Shown in pieces: positions 16,546 to 24,995 of a DNA stretch of 64,000 nt. The DNA lies in NCBI RefSeq assembly GCF_045999315.1, contig NZ_CP174607.1:2356001-2420000 (forward strand). Direction: 5' to 3'. Numbering within the stretch: the stretch's first letter is position 1; each line of letters opens with the position of its first letter. The notes below the pieces were generated by a model. That model searched no databases, was not told the DNA's origin, and saw only the letters and a list, made by a program, of their open reading frames with translations. Made by a program: the position numbers and the translations under genes. The DNA comes from Peredibacter sp045999315. GTDB taxonomy: Bacteria; Bdellovibrionota; Bacteriovoracia; Bacteriovoracales; Bacteriovoracaceae.

Positions 16546-17394
16546 ATGAATCGTCGTTTATTCATAGGGACGTTAATCGGAGGGGCCATGGGAACGGTAT
16601 TATTTAAGAACATGAAGGGTGAGTCACCTCGTATGCCGACGCTATTTTTGGCCCACGGTTCTCCGATGAACGCCATCGCGGACAACTCTTTTACTCGCTT
16701 TTTATCAAATGCGAGTTCCGCGATTCCAACTCCAAGGGCCATTCTGGTGATCTCTGCTCATTGGGAAACATTAGGGAGCAAGGTCCTAAAACTTGAAAGA
16801 CCTAAAACCATTCATGACTTTGGTGGTTTCCCTGAACCTCTTTATCAAATTCAATATCCGGCCCCTGGAGATGTTGCCCTGGCCGATCGGATTACCAAAT
16901 TATCATCATCCATTTCAACAGATTCAACATGGGGTCTCGATCATGGGACTTGGTCGGTATTAAAGTTCCTTTATCCCAAAGCAAACGTTCCAGTTTTGCA
17001 ATTGAGCCTTAATCGCAATATGACTTTCAATGATCATTTATCTTTAGCAAAAGAGCTTGCTCCATTAAGAGATGAAGGTGTTCTTATTGTGGGAAGTGGG
17101 AATGTCACTCACAATCTAAGACGCATTTCTTGGACTGAGAATGCTCCGGCCACAGATTGGGCCCTGGAGTTTGATGAGTTATTAAAGAACGCTATTCTAA
17201 AACGTGATGAGGATTTTCTCCTCGGTAAAGTAGGGAAGTATCAAAGCCTTTGGAATCTCGCCCATCCATCAGCAGAACATTATCTACCGATTCTTTATGC
17301 TTACGGGGCGGCAGATGCTCCTGAAAAAGTAGATTTTATTTTTGAAGGCATGCAGAACGCTTCTCTTTCGATGCGTTCAATGATGTTTACTTAA
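16546..17394 (+). CDS. LigB/DODA-type extradiol dioxygenase (YgiD-like)
   Basis: 282 aa class III extradiol dioxygenase fold. Metal and active-site histidines lie in FLAHGSPMN, SAHWET, LDHGTWSVLKFLYP and GNVTHNLR, as in 4,5-DOPA dioxygenases. The N terminus (MNRRLFIGTLIGGAMG) is a hydrophobic helix after two arginines and may be a Tat-like signal or anchor, unusual for the family. The stop interlocks in TTAA with the convergent AHSA1 gene. Confidence 0.85.
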   Translation: MNRRLFIGTLIGGAMGTVLFKNMKGESPRMPTLFLAHGSPMNAIADNSFTRFLSNASSAIPTPRAILVISAHWETLGSKVLKLERPKTIHDFGGFPEPLYQIQYPAPGDVALADRITKLSSSISTDSTWGLDHGTWSVLKFLYPKANVPVLQLSLNRNMTFNDHLSLAKELAPLRDEGVLIVGSGNVTHNLRRISWTENAPATDWALEFDELLKNAILKRDEDFLLGKVGKYQSLWNLAHPSAEHYLPILYAYGAADAPEKVDFIFEGMQNASLSMRSMMFT

Positions 17395-17864
17395 GACATT
17401 TTTCGGATGAGATAATTCTTTAAGCGATCAAGACTTTGTGACCATCCTTCTTCCATGCCATCAAGATAGGTCTTAGCGGAAAGGCTCACGCGTTCTACAT
17501 CAGCGAATACGGTGAGTCTCGTGCCTTCCTCTACTTCTTCAAAGATCACGGTATTGAGCACCTGAAGAATTGGTCTGCCCGCTTGGTTCAAGGCCTGGCT
17601 GGTAAAGATGAGTTTCTTTTTTTCTTCCACTTCATGGAAGGTTCCATCCATTGGATGAATGGTTCCAAAGCTATCTTGCATATGAATGAGAATTTTACCA
17701 CCGGGGCGATTATCGAGCTGGCAAACGGGATTAGTGAATCCGTGAGGGCCCCACCATACTGCTAATTGGGCAGGATCAGTCCAGGCCGCATAAACCATGT
17801 CTATAGGAACCGGTAAAACGCGACTGAAGTTGAGTTTCGGGTTGGTGCTGATATTTTCCAACAT
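17391..17864 (-). CDS. SRPBCC (AHSA1) domain protein
   Basis: 157 aa from ATG at 17864 with AAGGAG upstream. FSRVLPVPIDMVYAAWTDPAQLAVWWGPHGFTNP is the canonical AHSA1 opening, and GMEEGWSQSLDRLKNYL the C-terminal helix. A ligand-binding or chaperone-associated single domain, function unknown. It stands alone between convergent and divergent genes. Confidence 0.85.
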   Translation of the reverse strand: MLENISTNPKLNFSRVLPVPIDMVYAAWTDPAQLAVWWGPHGFTNPVCQLDNRPGGKILIHMQDSFGTIHPMDGTFHEVEEKKKLIFTSQALNQAGRPILQVLNTVIFEEVEEGTRLTVFADVERVSLSAKTYLDGMEEGWSQSLDRLKNYLIRKMS

Positions 17865-18008
17865 GAGGGTCTCCTTAAGTTCTTGGGAGTTTACAGGCCC
17901 AATCTCCATAAAACATGGGGTGATGGCCCAGCTCACTGCTGCGAAAAAAATTCTTAGTCTTTAATAAAGTTTCCTATCCGAGAGAGTTTGGACATATATT
18001 CCCCGGCC

Positions 18009-19649
18009 ATGAGTTCACGTTATTTTTTTGGTTTATTGACTGTCGCAATATTCGCGCCTTCTATCTGGGGTGCCACGAATCCTTTTGCTCAATACCAAAA
18101 AGAAACTCCTACTCAGAACACGAGCTTTTATCCGCAAACACCTCCTTTTAAGTATCCCTTTACGATTTCTGCAGATGTAAAGAACTCAGATCTGGACCTG
18201 CAAAAGATCCTAATGGATTATCCGGTTGATACACTTGATCACGTGTCAGAGTTGTATCGTGGTATTCCATTTAGCAGTCAAAAATCTATGTATGAGTATC
18301 CTTTTGCGATTCATCCGCACTGGGAATACCTTCCTTATCCTTTTATTAAAAATCTTCCGCGCTCTAATCCGGAGCAGTGGGTGAGTCATTTCGGCAAACG
18401 ATTAAATAGAACGGTTGGAATCAGCAGTTCTAAGTTCCAGGACGAACTGGATGTTCTGACAGGTACTGAGGCCTTTGCTGGAAATGAATTGAGAGTTTTA
18501 AAAACTCCTGCCTCTTACTCAGAGATCCTGGCGAGACTTGAAATGGTGAAAAGCCATGCCTTCATTTCAAGCTTTCTCTTCAACTGTGACAAGGGGACAG
18601 AGAGTTTAATCAGTGCCATCGGACGTAAAGCGAGAACCGCCAAGATCTATATCATGTATGATGCTTTCGGCGCAAAATCTGATCCGGGGTGTTCTAAAAA
18701 ACTAGAACAACTGGGTGCAAAGGTCGTTTTATTTAAGACGAAACTTGGAACTATCTTTCATGAAAAGATGTATGTCTTCGACGGGCAATACGCCATGGTC
18801 GATGGACAAAATCTCATCGCGGCCGGAACGTTAAGTAACGGCACGAACAACTTATTTAATGATATTGCGGTCCTTGCGACCGGGCCAATCGTGACGAAAA
18901 TCGGATCTCACTTCATTGACCTATGGGAAGGTCAAGGAGAGAAGATCTCTCCTGAAGTCAAAGAGATCTATCGTAAGCAAAATGAATTCATCCGTCCTTA
19001 TTCCAATAAGGCCCTCTTAAAGAGCAATCTTTCTAAAATGAGGGACCAGGGTCTTTGTCGTTTTGTGACAAAAACTCCAGGTAAGAACCAACCGCAAATT
19101 TTAAATCTTTATCTTCACACCGCTCGCAACGTGAACTCATACCTGTTTTTCAACTACATTGATCCGAAGTATCGTGATCCTGCTAGAAAAGACGTAGGGG
19201 AGAAATTTATTGATGCCGTTCTTGAGCGCGTGAATTTTAGAAAAGAGATTCGTGTGGACATGCTCACCAACGGTTGGAAGAATCCTTTCCAAGTTGAGCT
19301 ACCGGATGGAATGGCGGCCAATCGTAACCTCATGACTCAGCTTATCCTTGAGCTTCAGAATATCATTACGACTGATCCCCACAAAGACATGACCAAGATG
19401 CGTTCTCATCTTCTTAAAAAGGTCAAAACGGACAGTTTCCATTGGTGGTCATACGCTCAGTATATGCACGCAAAAACTCTGATGGCCGATAACGCCTGGA
19501 CCATCATTGGTTCTTATAACATCAATGAGGGTTCTGAGTATCAAAGTTATGAGTCGGTACTTGCTTGTTTAGACACTGATCTAGCACTTGGTATGCAGGA
19601 ATCCATTATCCTGGATGCCATGAACTCAATTCCGATACCGCTTAAATAA
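18009..19649 (+). CDS. Exported phospholipase D-like protein
   Basis: 546 aa; ATG at 18009 starts a signal peptide (MSSRYFFGLLTVAIFAPSIWGA). Two HKD motifs: HEKMYVFD about residue 255 followed by VDGQNL, and HAKTLMAD about residue 495 followed by GSYNINEGS. The two-HKD layout is that of cardiolipin synthases and secreted PLDs, acting on phosphodiesters through a phosphohistidine intermediate. The long N terminus (about 180 aa) has no recognised domain. Likely periplasmic or secreted lipase; substrate unknown. Confidence 0.85.
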   Translation: MSSRYFFGLLTVAIFAPSIWGATNPFAQYQKETPTQNTSFYPQTPPFKYPFTISADVKNSDLDLQKILMDYPVDTLDHVSELYRGIPFSSQKSMYEYPFAIHPHWEYLPYPFIKNLPRSNPEQWVSHFGKRLNRTVGISSSKFQDELDVLTGTEAFAGNELRVLKTPASYSEILARLEMVKSHAFISSFLFNCDKGTESLISAIGRKARTAKIYIMYDAFGAKSDPGCSKKLEQLGAKVVLFKTKLGTIFHEKMYVFDGQYAMVDGQNLIAAGTLSNGTNNLFNDIAVLATGPIVTKIGSHFIDLWEGQGEKISPEVKEIYRKQNEFIRPYSNKALLKSNLSKMRDQGLCRFVTKTPGKNQPQILNLYLHTARNVNSYLFFNYIDPKYRDPARKDVGEKFIDAVLERVNFRKEIRVDMLTNGWKNPFQVELPDGMAANRNLMTQLILELQNIITTDPHKDMTKMRSHLLKKVKTDSFHWWSYAQYMHAKTLMADNAWTIIGSYNINEGSEYQSYESVLACLDTDLALGMQESIILDAMNSIPIPLK

Positions 19650-19717
19650 ATTACAGTCTGTCTAAAACTTAGACACCTTCTGCCGACTAACCTCCGCATT
19701 CTATTAGGCCAAGGTCT

Positions 19718-19733
19718 TGGCATCAGTCATGCA
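19718..19733 (+). promoter_or_regulatory. Candidate sigma-54 promoter
   Basis: TGGCATCAGTCATGCA: GG and GC lie ten bases apart as required by RpoN, with five of the conserved TGGCAY and TGCA bases present. It is about 30 bases upstream of the ATG at 19764. Single-site matches like this occur by chance, so it is a weak call. Confidence 0.35.
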
Positions 19734-19763
19734 ATGTCTTCATGAAAAAAATGGAGAGTCATT

Positions 19764-21512
19764 ATGCTAAAACTACTTTCAGTATTGTTGTTAGTTCCGG
19801 GCATGGTGTTTGCGGACGCCTTAGATAAGGACTGGAATTTGACGGTGACAACCACCGGCTCGATTTCCAATGAGAAGACATTTGAAAGTAAGGGAGAAGC
19901 GAGATTTAATCGTTTGAATACGCTGACGGGATATAGTTACACTTATTACTATCGCGCCTTTAGCGGTCGAAAAGATCAGAACATCACTTATGGTGTCTGG
20001 CAGGAAGCGGAGGCCTTTCAGGCCTATTTAAAAGAATGTAATGTAGATGTTCCAACTGATCTTCTTGCCATGAGACTTGGTCTTGATAAAATTTTTAATT
20101 CCAAGAACGATGCTGAAGTTAGAAACATCGTTGAAGAGTTGGGCCCTAAATTGTCTTTCGAACAAAAAATCGAATTTGCCGCCGAGATGGGAGGCATCCT
20201 CCTTGAAGGCTATGATTTCTCTCGAGCTGATGATGGAGAGTCGAGTGAAGGCATTGTAACTTTAAGACAAATGATCGAGGCCCGTCAGAACAAAAGTTTT
20301 GCGGGAGTTTGTCGAGACATGTCTATGGCCATGGCCCATACTTTAAAGGCAATGGGCGTGAAAGATGCTTATGTGGTCGGTTATCAATCCGCAACTGGTG
20401 GTCACGCCACGGTTTTGGTTCAAGATCCAAATAACAAGAACAAGACCTACAACATTAACTATAATTATACGACATCGACTGAATCTGCTTCTGCCTTGAG
20501 CCACTTAAATCAAAATAGCACTCTTCCAAGTGTGGGAACCAATATGCATATCTATGATGCTGATGGACAGCACTTAACTTCTCTGCCGACTCATCTGGGA
20601 GTTCTTTTGCATGAAATGGCAGGTGGCAAGTCCGGCGATTTAGAGCCAATGCTTAGAAGTGAAAATAGTGTAGGATCTGTGGTCTTAGGACATAGAAGTG
20701 GTGCAAGTGCCGCTCTGAGCGCAGGTATGACTCCTGATGGTGATAAAGTCCTGGGCCTGAGTGGGATTTATGAGAACGGAAGTGAGATTATTCCTACGAA
20801 ACTTGGGGTCGTCCTTTACAACAACAAGAAAGACACTAACAACTATGGTGAACTTGAGGCCAATGGAGCGTATTTTGAAATTGAACAAAAAGTACAAACT
20901 CGTCCGATGAAATATAAATCTGATAAGGGAGAGGTTTCCCTTCAGGTCTACGGAAAAATTAATTCTCATTACAATGTGACTTATTCCAAGGCCGAAGGAC
21001 TGACTGAAGGAGATTTGAGTTACTACGGTGGTTTCCTGATGAGTACTGGAACTGAAGTTAATTATACAACGAAGACAGGCAATACGAAGGCCCGTGCCAC
21101 ACTTGCGGCCACAGGTGATTTAGCAAAAAGTGACGTGCGGGATGAGGGCTCTAACTATACGCCGGATTTACGCGACGTAACTGGAACTCTGGCCGTGACT
21201 CACAGAATTTCTTCTCATCTCGAGGGTTATGCTGGCATGGCCGTTACGGCCCGACCTGAATTTGGAGTTCAATCGCGCCAGGAAATTGGGATCAGCAGAC
21301 AAACTGAAAAGTCTCGTATGTCTTTCATTATAGGTCACCAAGGTCAGGTCGCAGGCAGTGCCCCTGCCTTTATACCTGGTTCTCAAAATAATTATTTCTT
21401 TGAAGCGTCTTATGGAAACAAGAAAAATTGGAGCGCCTCACTAGGTGGACAATGCACTGTGGATAATAAAAAAGATTGTGGTGTGCGCGCTACAGTGACC
21501 TACAAGCATTAA
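19764..21512 (+). CDS. Exported transglutaminase-like protein with beta-rich C terminus
   Basis: 582 aa with signal peptide (MLKLLSVLLLVPGMVFA). GVCRDMS at Cys183 and GGHATVLVQDP at His214, with Asp close to residue 220, fit the Cys-His-Asp triad of transglutaminase-like cysteine enzymes. From about residue 300 to the end the protein alternates short amphipathic strands with glycine and aromatic residues, ending VRATVTYKH, suggestive of an outer-membrane barrel although it lacks a terminal Phe/Trp. So an enzyme domain may be tethered to, or threaded through, the outer membrane. The exact family is not recognised. Confidence 0.6.
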   Translation: MLKLLSVLLLVPGMVFADALDKDWNLTVTTTGSISNEKTFESKGEARFNRLNTLTGYSYTYYYRAFSGRKDQNITYGVWQEAEAFQAYLKECNVDVPTDLLAMRLGLDKIFNSKNDAEVRNIVEELGPKLSFEQKIEFAAEMGGILLEGYDFSRADDGESSEGIVTLRQMIEARQNKSFAGVCRDMSMAMAHTLKAMGVKDAYVVGYQSATGGHATVLVQDPNNKNKTYNINYNYTTSTESASALSHLNQNSTLPSVGTNMHIYDADGQHLTSLPTHLGVLLHEMAGGKSGDLEPMLRSENSVGSVVLGHRSGASAALSAGMTPDGDKVLGLSGIYENGSEIIPTKLGVVLYNNKKDTNNYGELEANGAYFEIEQKVQTRPMKYKSDKGEVSLQVYGKINSHYNVTYSKAEGLTEGDLSYYGGFLMSTGTEVNYTTKTGNTKARATLAATGDLAKSDVRDEGSNYTPDLRDVTGTLAVTHRISSHLEGYAGMAVTARPEFGVQSRQEIGISRQTEKSRMSFIIGHQGQVAGSAPAFIPGSQNNYFFEASYGNKKNWSASLGGQCTVDNKKDCGVRATVTYKH

Positions 21513-21538
21513 TTAAAGCATAGCGAATACCCTTCCTA

Positions 21539-21569
21539 AAAACTTCTGTCTAACATAGGCAGAAGTTTT
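21539..21569 (+). terminator. Rho-independent terminator after the 19764-21512 gene
   Basis: AAAACTTCTGTCT pairs with AGGCAGAAGTTTT across a five-base loop (one G-U pair), ending in TTTT. It lies between the transglutaminase-like gene and the M48 gene on the plus strand. Confidence 0.7.
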
Positions 21570-21580
21570 GGGAGGTCGCT

Positions 21581-22384
21581 ATGAAAACAGTTCTGTTTCT
21601 TTGTTTCCTCATTTTATTTGGACTTAATCTTCAAAGTTGTTCATCAGTTAAAACTCCTGATGAGAACGAGATTAATGCCATGGCATTAAAGTCCTACGAG
21701 GAAGTAAAATCAAAAGCGAAAATTTCCAACAATGCTGATTGGACCGCGATGGTCAATCGAGTGGCCTCGCGGATAGCCAGGGCCTCTGGAGAAAATTTCC
21801 AATGGGAGTGGATGCTGATAGAAAGTCCCGAGGTCAATGCCTGGTGTATGCCGGGAGGGAAGATAGCGGTTTATACGGGCATAATGCCGGTTTTACAGAC
21901 GGAAGGGGCCTTGGCCGCGGTCCTAGGTCATGAAGTCGCCCACGCCACCAAAAGACACGGTAAAAAACAATATGCTCGGGCCATGAAAAGTAATATTGCG
22001 GGAATTGTAGTTGGGACCGCCACCACCATCGGTGGACAGATTTTTTGTAAATCAGAATCATGTCGAATGCTCACAGGTCTTGGCGGTGCTGCCGCAGGAT
22101 TTGCGGTGGCCTTCTTTGATCGAAAGTTTTCACGTGGAGACGAAACGCAGGCCGATCAAATTGGACAAACTTACATGGCCCGTGCCGGCTATGATCCGGC
22201 GGAATCGGTGAAGGTTTGGGAACGTATGGCCGCGGCCAATCAAGGGAAGGCCCCACCTGAATTCATATCAACTCACCCATCTGATGAGACCCGTAAGAAA
22301 AATCTTTCAGAATGGTTACCCGAAGCAGAGGCCGTATATTCCAGCGCTCCTCAAAAGTATGGCACTGGGGAATCAATCAAATAA
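21581..22384 (+). CDS. M48-family metallopeptidase lipoprotein
   Basis: 267 aa. The signal peptide ends in the lipobox LQSC, giving a lipid-anchored periplasmic protein. VLGHEVAHATKRHGKK carries the HEVAH zinc site, and GDETQADQIGQTYMARAGYDP supplies the third ligand Glu, as in LoiP and YcaL of the M48 quality-control proteases. The intervening segment GIVVGTATTIGGQIFC contains a hydrophobic stretch. GGGAGG precedes the ATG. Likely degrades misfolded outer-membrane proteins (family knowledge). Confidence 0.88.
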   Translation: MKTVLFLCFLILFGLNLQSCSSVKTPDENEINAMALKSYEEVKSKAKISNNADWTAMVNRVASRIARASGENFQWEWMLIESPEVNAWCMPGGKIAVYTGIMPVLQTEGALAAVLGHEVAHATKRHGKKQYARAMKSNIAGIVVGTATTIGGQIFCKSESCRMLTGLGGAAAGFAVAFFDRKFSRGDETQADQIGQTYMARAGYDPAESVKVWERMAAANQGKAPPEFISTHPSDETRKKNLSEWLPEAEAVYSSAPQKYGTGESIK

Positions 22385-22492
22385 CTTTGCTCAAATCGTT
22401 TCGGTATCTCACTTGCAACTTTCATCTTGTCTAGGTGATTGGACTGTATTTGGGCATTTCTGCCCCGAACATTTAAACCCAAGGAGGGGATT

Positions 22493-22906
22493 ATGTTAGT
22501 GAGAGATATCATGAATACCAAAGTAGATGTGATTAATTGTGAAAAGAGTGTTTTTGAGGCCGCTGAAATGATGGCCCGTGGTGATTATGGTTCGTTGCCG
22601 GTTGAAAAGAACGATAAAATGATCGGAATGATTACTGACCGTGACATCACAGTGAGAGTGGTTGCCACCAAAAAAGATCCTTTATCAACAAAGGTCTATG
22701 ATTGTATGACTGAGAAAATTACCTACTGCTTTGATGATGAAGACGTGCAAGGAATTGCTGACAAAATGAAGTCTGCGCAAATCCACCGAATCCCAGTTGT
22801 GAATCGTGACAAGCGCTTAGTGGGAATCGTGAGTTCAAAAGAACTCGTGAAAAATGCCCACAATCCACGAGTTACTCAAGAAACTTTAGATCAAATCTAT
22901 CAATAA
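22493..22906 (+). CDS. Two-CBS-domain protein
   Basis: 137 aa from ATG at 22493 with AAGGAGGGG upstream. Two CBS motifs: VRDIMNTKVDVINCEKSVFE at the start and CMTEKITYCFDDEDVQGIAD in the middle, each followed by GSLPVE or HRIPVVN and a final GIV strand. Stand-alone CBS pairs bind adenine nucleotides and regulate partners; no partner is adjacent. Confidence 0.88.
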   Translation: MLVRDIMNTKVDVINCEKSVFEAAEMMARGDYGSLPVEKNDKMIGMITDRDITVRVVATKKDPLSTKVYDCMTEKITYCFDDEDVQGIADKMKSAQIHRIPVVNRDKRLVGIVSSKELVKNAHNPRVTQETLDQIYQ

Positions 22907-22930
22907 AAAAGGGGGCCTTGGCCCCCATTC
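22905..22930. terminator. Bidirectional terminator between convergent genes
   Basis: GGGGGCC-TT-GGCCCCC hairpin, with AAAAAA on its left. On the minus strand this reads as a stem followed by TTTTTT, so it terminates the 22932-23771 gene well; on the plus strand the T-tract is poor. Confidence 0.85.
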
Positions 22931-22931
22931 A

Positions 22932-23771
22932 TTACTTCGCCCCTCGACGAGTAAAAGCACGATAAGAAAAATTCACTTCACTGGTGTTAAATCTGGTTTG
23001 AACACGGCCCGTGTTCTCCTGATTGCGTACATGCAGAGGAAGTCTGTTATACATATTGCTCTTCACATGGAAGCAATGTTCAGGAGAGTTCTTGTTGGCA
23101 CGATAGTAAGCGTAAGTCGTCACGGGACAGCTCTTCTTAGAAGCAATGAAGATGTCTGACCATGACTTCATCGTTCTCGTCCCGCTGGTGTAACGACGAT
23201 CTAGCACACGTTCAACCACTCCTTCACTGGTCTGAACCAATGTGTAAGGAGAAACGTGGAACCACCAGTGGTAGTTGTATCTTCTAATATAGGTGTTAGT
23301 GAAGAACATGAAGACCTTTCTTGAAACAAGCCCATACTTTTTCCATTCTTCGTAGGCCCACACATGGGCGCGATCAGTACATTCAGTGTTGGATCTCCAG
23401 CTTCTATTCATGCCTGAGAATATTTTTGTGGCCGTGGCGAAATCCGGAAGGACGGTCGCTTCTGGCGCCATCTCTGTTGGCATTGGTTCTTCTTCCGTAG
23501 GCATTGATTCGTCCGGCATAGAACTGATGGCCTCAAGCTGGTTGTTCTCATCAACATCAACTGCAATATTCACCCCTGGTTTAAAATCCAGACGTGAAAA
23601 GGAAATGCGACCATTTCTTTTCACAATAATCACACGACCACTGTTCAGGAAGAGCAGGTGGTCCTCTCCCTTTTTACCTTGGTCAAATGAGTGAACAGTT
23701 CCGTAGTAGCGTTCAGCGAAGACAGACGATGAAAGCATTAACAGGGCAAGGGGAAACAACATCTTTTTCAT
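22932..23771 (-). CDS. Exported protein-glutaminase-like enzyme
   Basis: 279 aa with signal peptide (MKKMLFPLALLMLSSSVFA). Residues about 20-85 form a beta domain, followed by a Pro/Met/Glu linker with repeated MPTE. From residue 120, Cys131 in ECTDRAHVWAYE, a KVF strand, His172 in WWFHVSPY and Asp near 191 in VLDRRYTSG fit the Cys-His-Asp order of bacterial protein-glutaminases, which deamidate glutamine side chains of proteins. Substrate and secretion route beyond Sec are unknown. The terminator above ends this gene. Confidence 0.65.
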   Translation of the reverse strand: MKKMLFPLALLMLSSSVFAERYYGTVHSFDQGKKGEDHLLFLNSGRVIIVKRNGRISFSRLDFKPGVNIAVDVDENNQLEAISSMPDESMPTEEEPMPTEMAPEATVLPDFATATKIFSGMNRSWRSNTECTDRAHVWAYEEWKKYGLVSRKVFMFFTNTYIRRYNYHWWFHVSPYTLVQTSEGVVERVLDRRYTSGTRTMKSWSDIFIASKKSCPVTTYAYYRANKNSPEHCFHVKSNMYNRLPLHVRNQENTGRVQTRFNTSEVNFSYRAFTRRGAK

Positions 23772-23860
23772 AGGTCCTCCATTAGGAAAACTAACTTAAA
23801 CTGTTGTTTGAGAAATTGATTCTCAATTGTTCTTTAAGAAAAATAAGCGGAGCAACCTGA

Positions 23861-23884
23861 GTATTTTAGTTCATGCTAAAATAC
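23861..23884. promoter_or_regulatory. Perfect 9-bp inverted repeat upstream of a small gene
   Basis: GTATTTTAG-TTCATG-CTAAAATAC, ending 17 bases before the ATG at 23902. It could be a repressor site or, if transcribed, a 5' UTR hairpin just ahead of the GAGGAGG ribosome site. Confidence 0.5.
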
Positions 23885-23901
23885 AGAACAGAGGAGGCTT
23901 T

Positions 23902-23976
23902 ATGATGTACCCAGTTGTATTCGCACTTTTTGCTGCATTGGCCATCATGATTATGTCGGCCTATGAAAATGAATAG
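23902..23976 (+). CDS. Small membrane protein, 24 aa
   Basis: A short gene with a strong GAGGAGG site six bases before its ATG. The product, starting MMYPVVFALFAAL and ending SAYENE, is one hydrophobic helix with a short acidic tail, a typical bacterial single-pass microprotein. It overlaps the start of the next gene and may be translationally coupled to it. Function unknown; the ribosome site and dyad are the main support. Confidence 0.6.
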   Translation: MMYPVVFALFAALAIMIMSAYENE

Positions 23977-24157
23977 AATGCTAGTAAAAATTGGCGAGCT
24001 AAATTTTGAGTTACTAACTTCTGCAGAAGAGGAAGAAGAAAAGGTCCTGCTTGAGATTGAAAACGACGCAAGTATGGTCTATGAATCAGTGGATGTGCCT
24101 AAGGCCATCCAACTCAGAAACCTGCTTGATGAATTCATTCACCAAGCATCAAAGTGA
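23963..24157 (+). CDS. Small acidic hypothetical protein
   Basis: 64 aa from ATG at 23963; later in-frame ATGs at 23969 and 23978 are equally possible, the last sitting one base after the 24-aa gene's stop, as in coupled translation. Sequence has an EEEEEK run and a helical end (AIQLRNLLDEFIHQ). No family recognised. Its end overlaps the convergent HNH gene by nine bases. Likely co-transcribed with the microprotein. Confidence 0.55.
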   Translation: MKMNRMLVKIGELNFELLTSAEEEEEKVLLEIENDASMVYESVDVPKAIQLRNLLDEFIHQASK

Positions 24158-24631
24158 TCTTAAATATTTCATGGCCTCTTTGGCCTTTGAAAGATCGTTT
24201 TTAACCGTTAGCAACACAGTCACTGCATCACGACGGTTGATGCGATTTTGCTGAAGCTTTTCGCAAGTAAGTGCCTCAATTGAATCTGTAATGTTGTAGA
24301 TAGAAACGTGCTGTGGCCACAGATTTGTTCTATCGTTACTGCCGCCTAGACACAATGGAATGTAGTGATCAATTTTATAGTCAGATCTATTGGCCGAGTT
24401 CAGAGTGTATCCGAGCTTTCGGTAGGCCGCGAAGATCTCGTTCTTCAATTCAGTCGTTACATCGCGTTCACAATAGGGAATTTGTTCCTGGTAACGGTAT
24501 TCCGTGGCCAGTTGTGGTTCACAAAATTTACCGGGAGTAAGACGTCTGTCTGCGCGGATAGGATAGTTCGCTGCTAGGGCCTGGGCGGCCAACGCTAAGA
24601 ATGCTAAGATGGCCAACAGTTTGATTTTCAT
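24149..24631 (-). CDS. Exported HNH-nuclease-like protein
   Basis: 160 aa with signal peptide (MKIKLLAILAFLALAAQALA). The C-terminal half has YKIDHYIPLCLGGSNDRTNL followed by WPQ, which resembles the HNH pattern with DH as the metal-binding pair and NLWPQ as the closing strand. Two cysteine pairs outside this motif may form disulfides. An exported DNA- or RNA-degrading enzyme is plausible. GGAG precedes the ATG. Nuclease activity is inferred. Confidence 0.7.
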   Translation of the reverse strand: MKIKLLAILAFLALAAQALAANYPIRADRRLTPGKFCEPQLATEYRYQEQIPYCERDVTTELKNEIFAAYRKLGYTLNSANRSDYKIDHYIPLCLGGSNDRTNLWPQHVSIYNITDSIEALTCEKLQQNRINRRDAVTVLLTVKNDLSKAKEAMKYLRSL

Positions 24632-24745
24632 CCGCTACTCCGATTTGGTTTCATCCATTTTTAACAGAATCTAAAGATTCTTGGAAAATATCGGGATCAT
24701 AGACTAATTATTACAGGGTTTTTATGCTCATTTTGGGAGGGAACT

Positions 24746-24973
24746 ATGCGATTCTTACTACTTCTGGTGTTGCTCTCATGCGAACGATTAAGACCCATTA
24801 ATTTAGAGGTCGGAGATTGTGTGATCGGGGAGGGCATGGACATCTGGAAACTGATCCGAGAAGACGATGAGGACCAGGAGTATATGTTCGCCACAAATCC
24901 GGTGGAGGAAGGGTCTCTGGTTCAGGTCGTGGGAGACATCTCTACTTTTAAAAAAGTCGAGTGTCCAAACTGA
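24746..24973 (+). CDS. Small lipoprotein
   Basis: 75 aa. MRFLLLLVLLSC is a short signal peptide ending in a lipobox, with Cys12 as the acylated residue. The mature part is acidic (REDDEDQEY) with one more Cys pair (GDCVIG and VECPN). GGGAGGG precedes the ATG. No family recognised. The next gene starts 23 bases downstream on the same strand. Confidence 0.65.
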   Translation: MRFLLLLVLLSCERLRPINLEVGDCVIGEGMDIWKLIREDDEDQEYMFATNPVEEGSLVQVVGDISTFKKVECPN

Positions 24974-24995
24974 GGGGCCGGTGTAAACTAGTCTC

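Noticed and set aside
24666..24681. AGAATC-TAAA-GATTCT hairpin upstream of the HNH gene
   Set aside because: Too short and not followed by a T-tract; no clear regulatory position.
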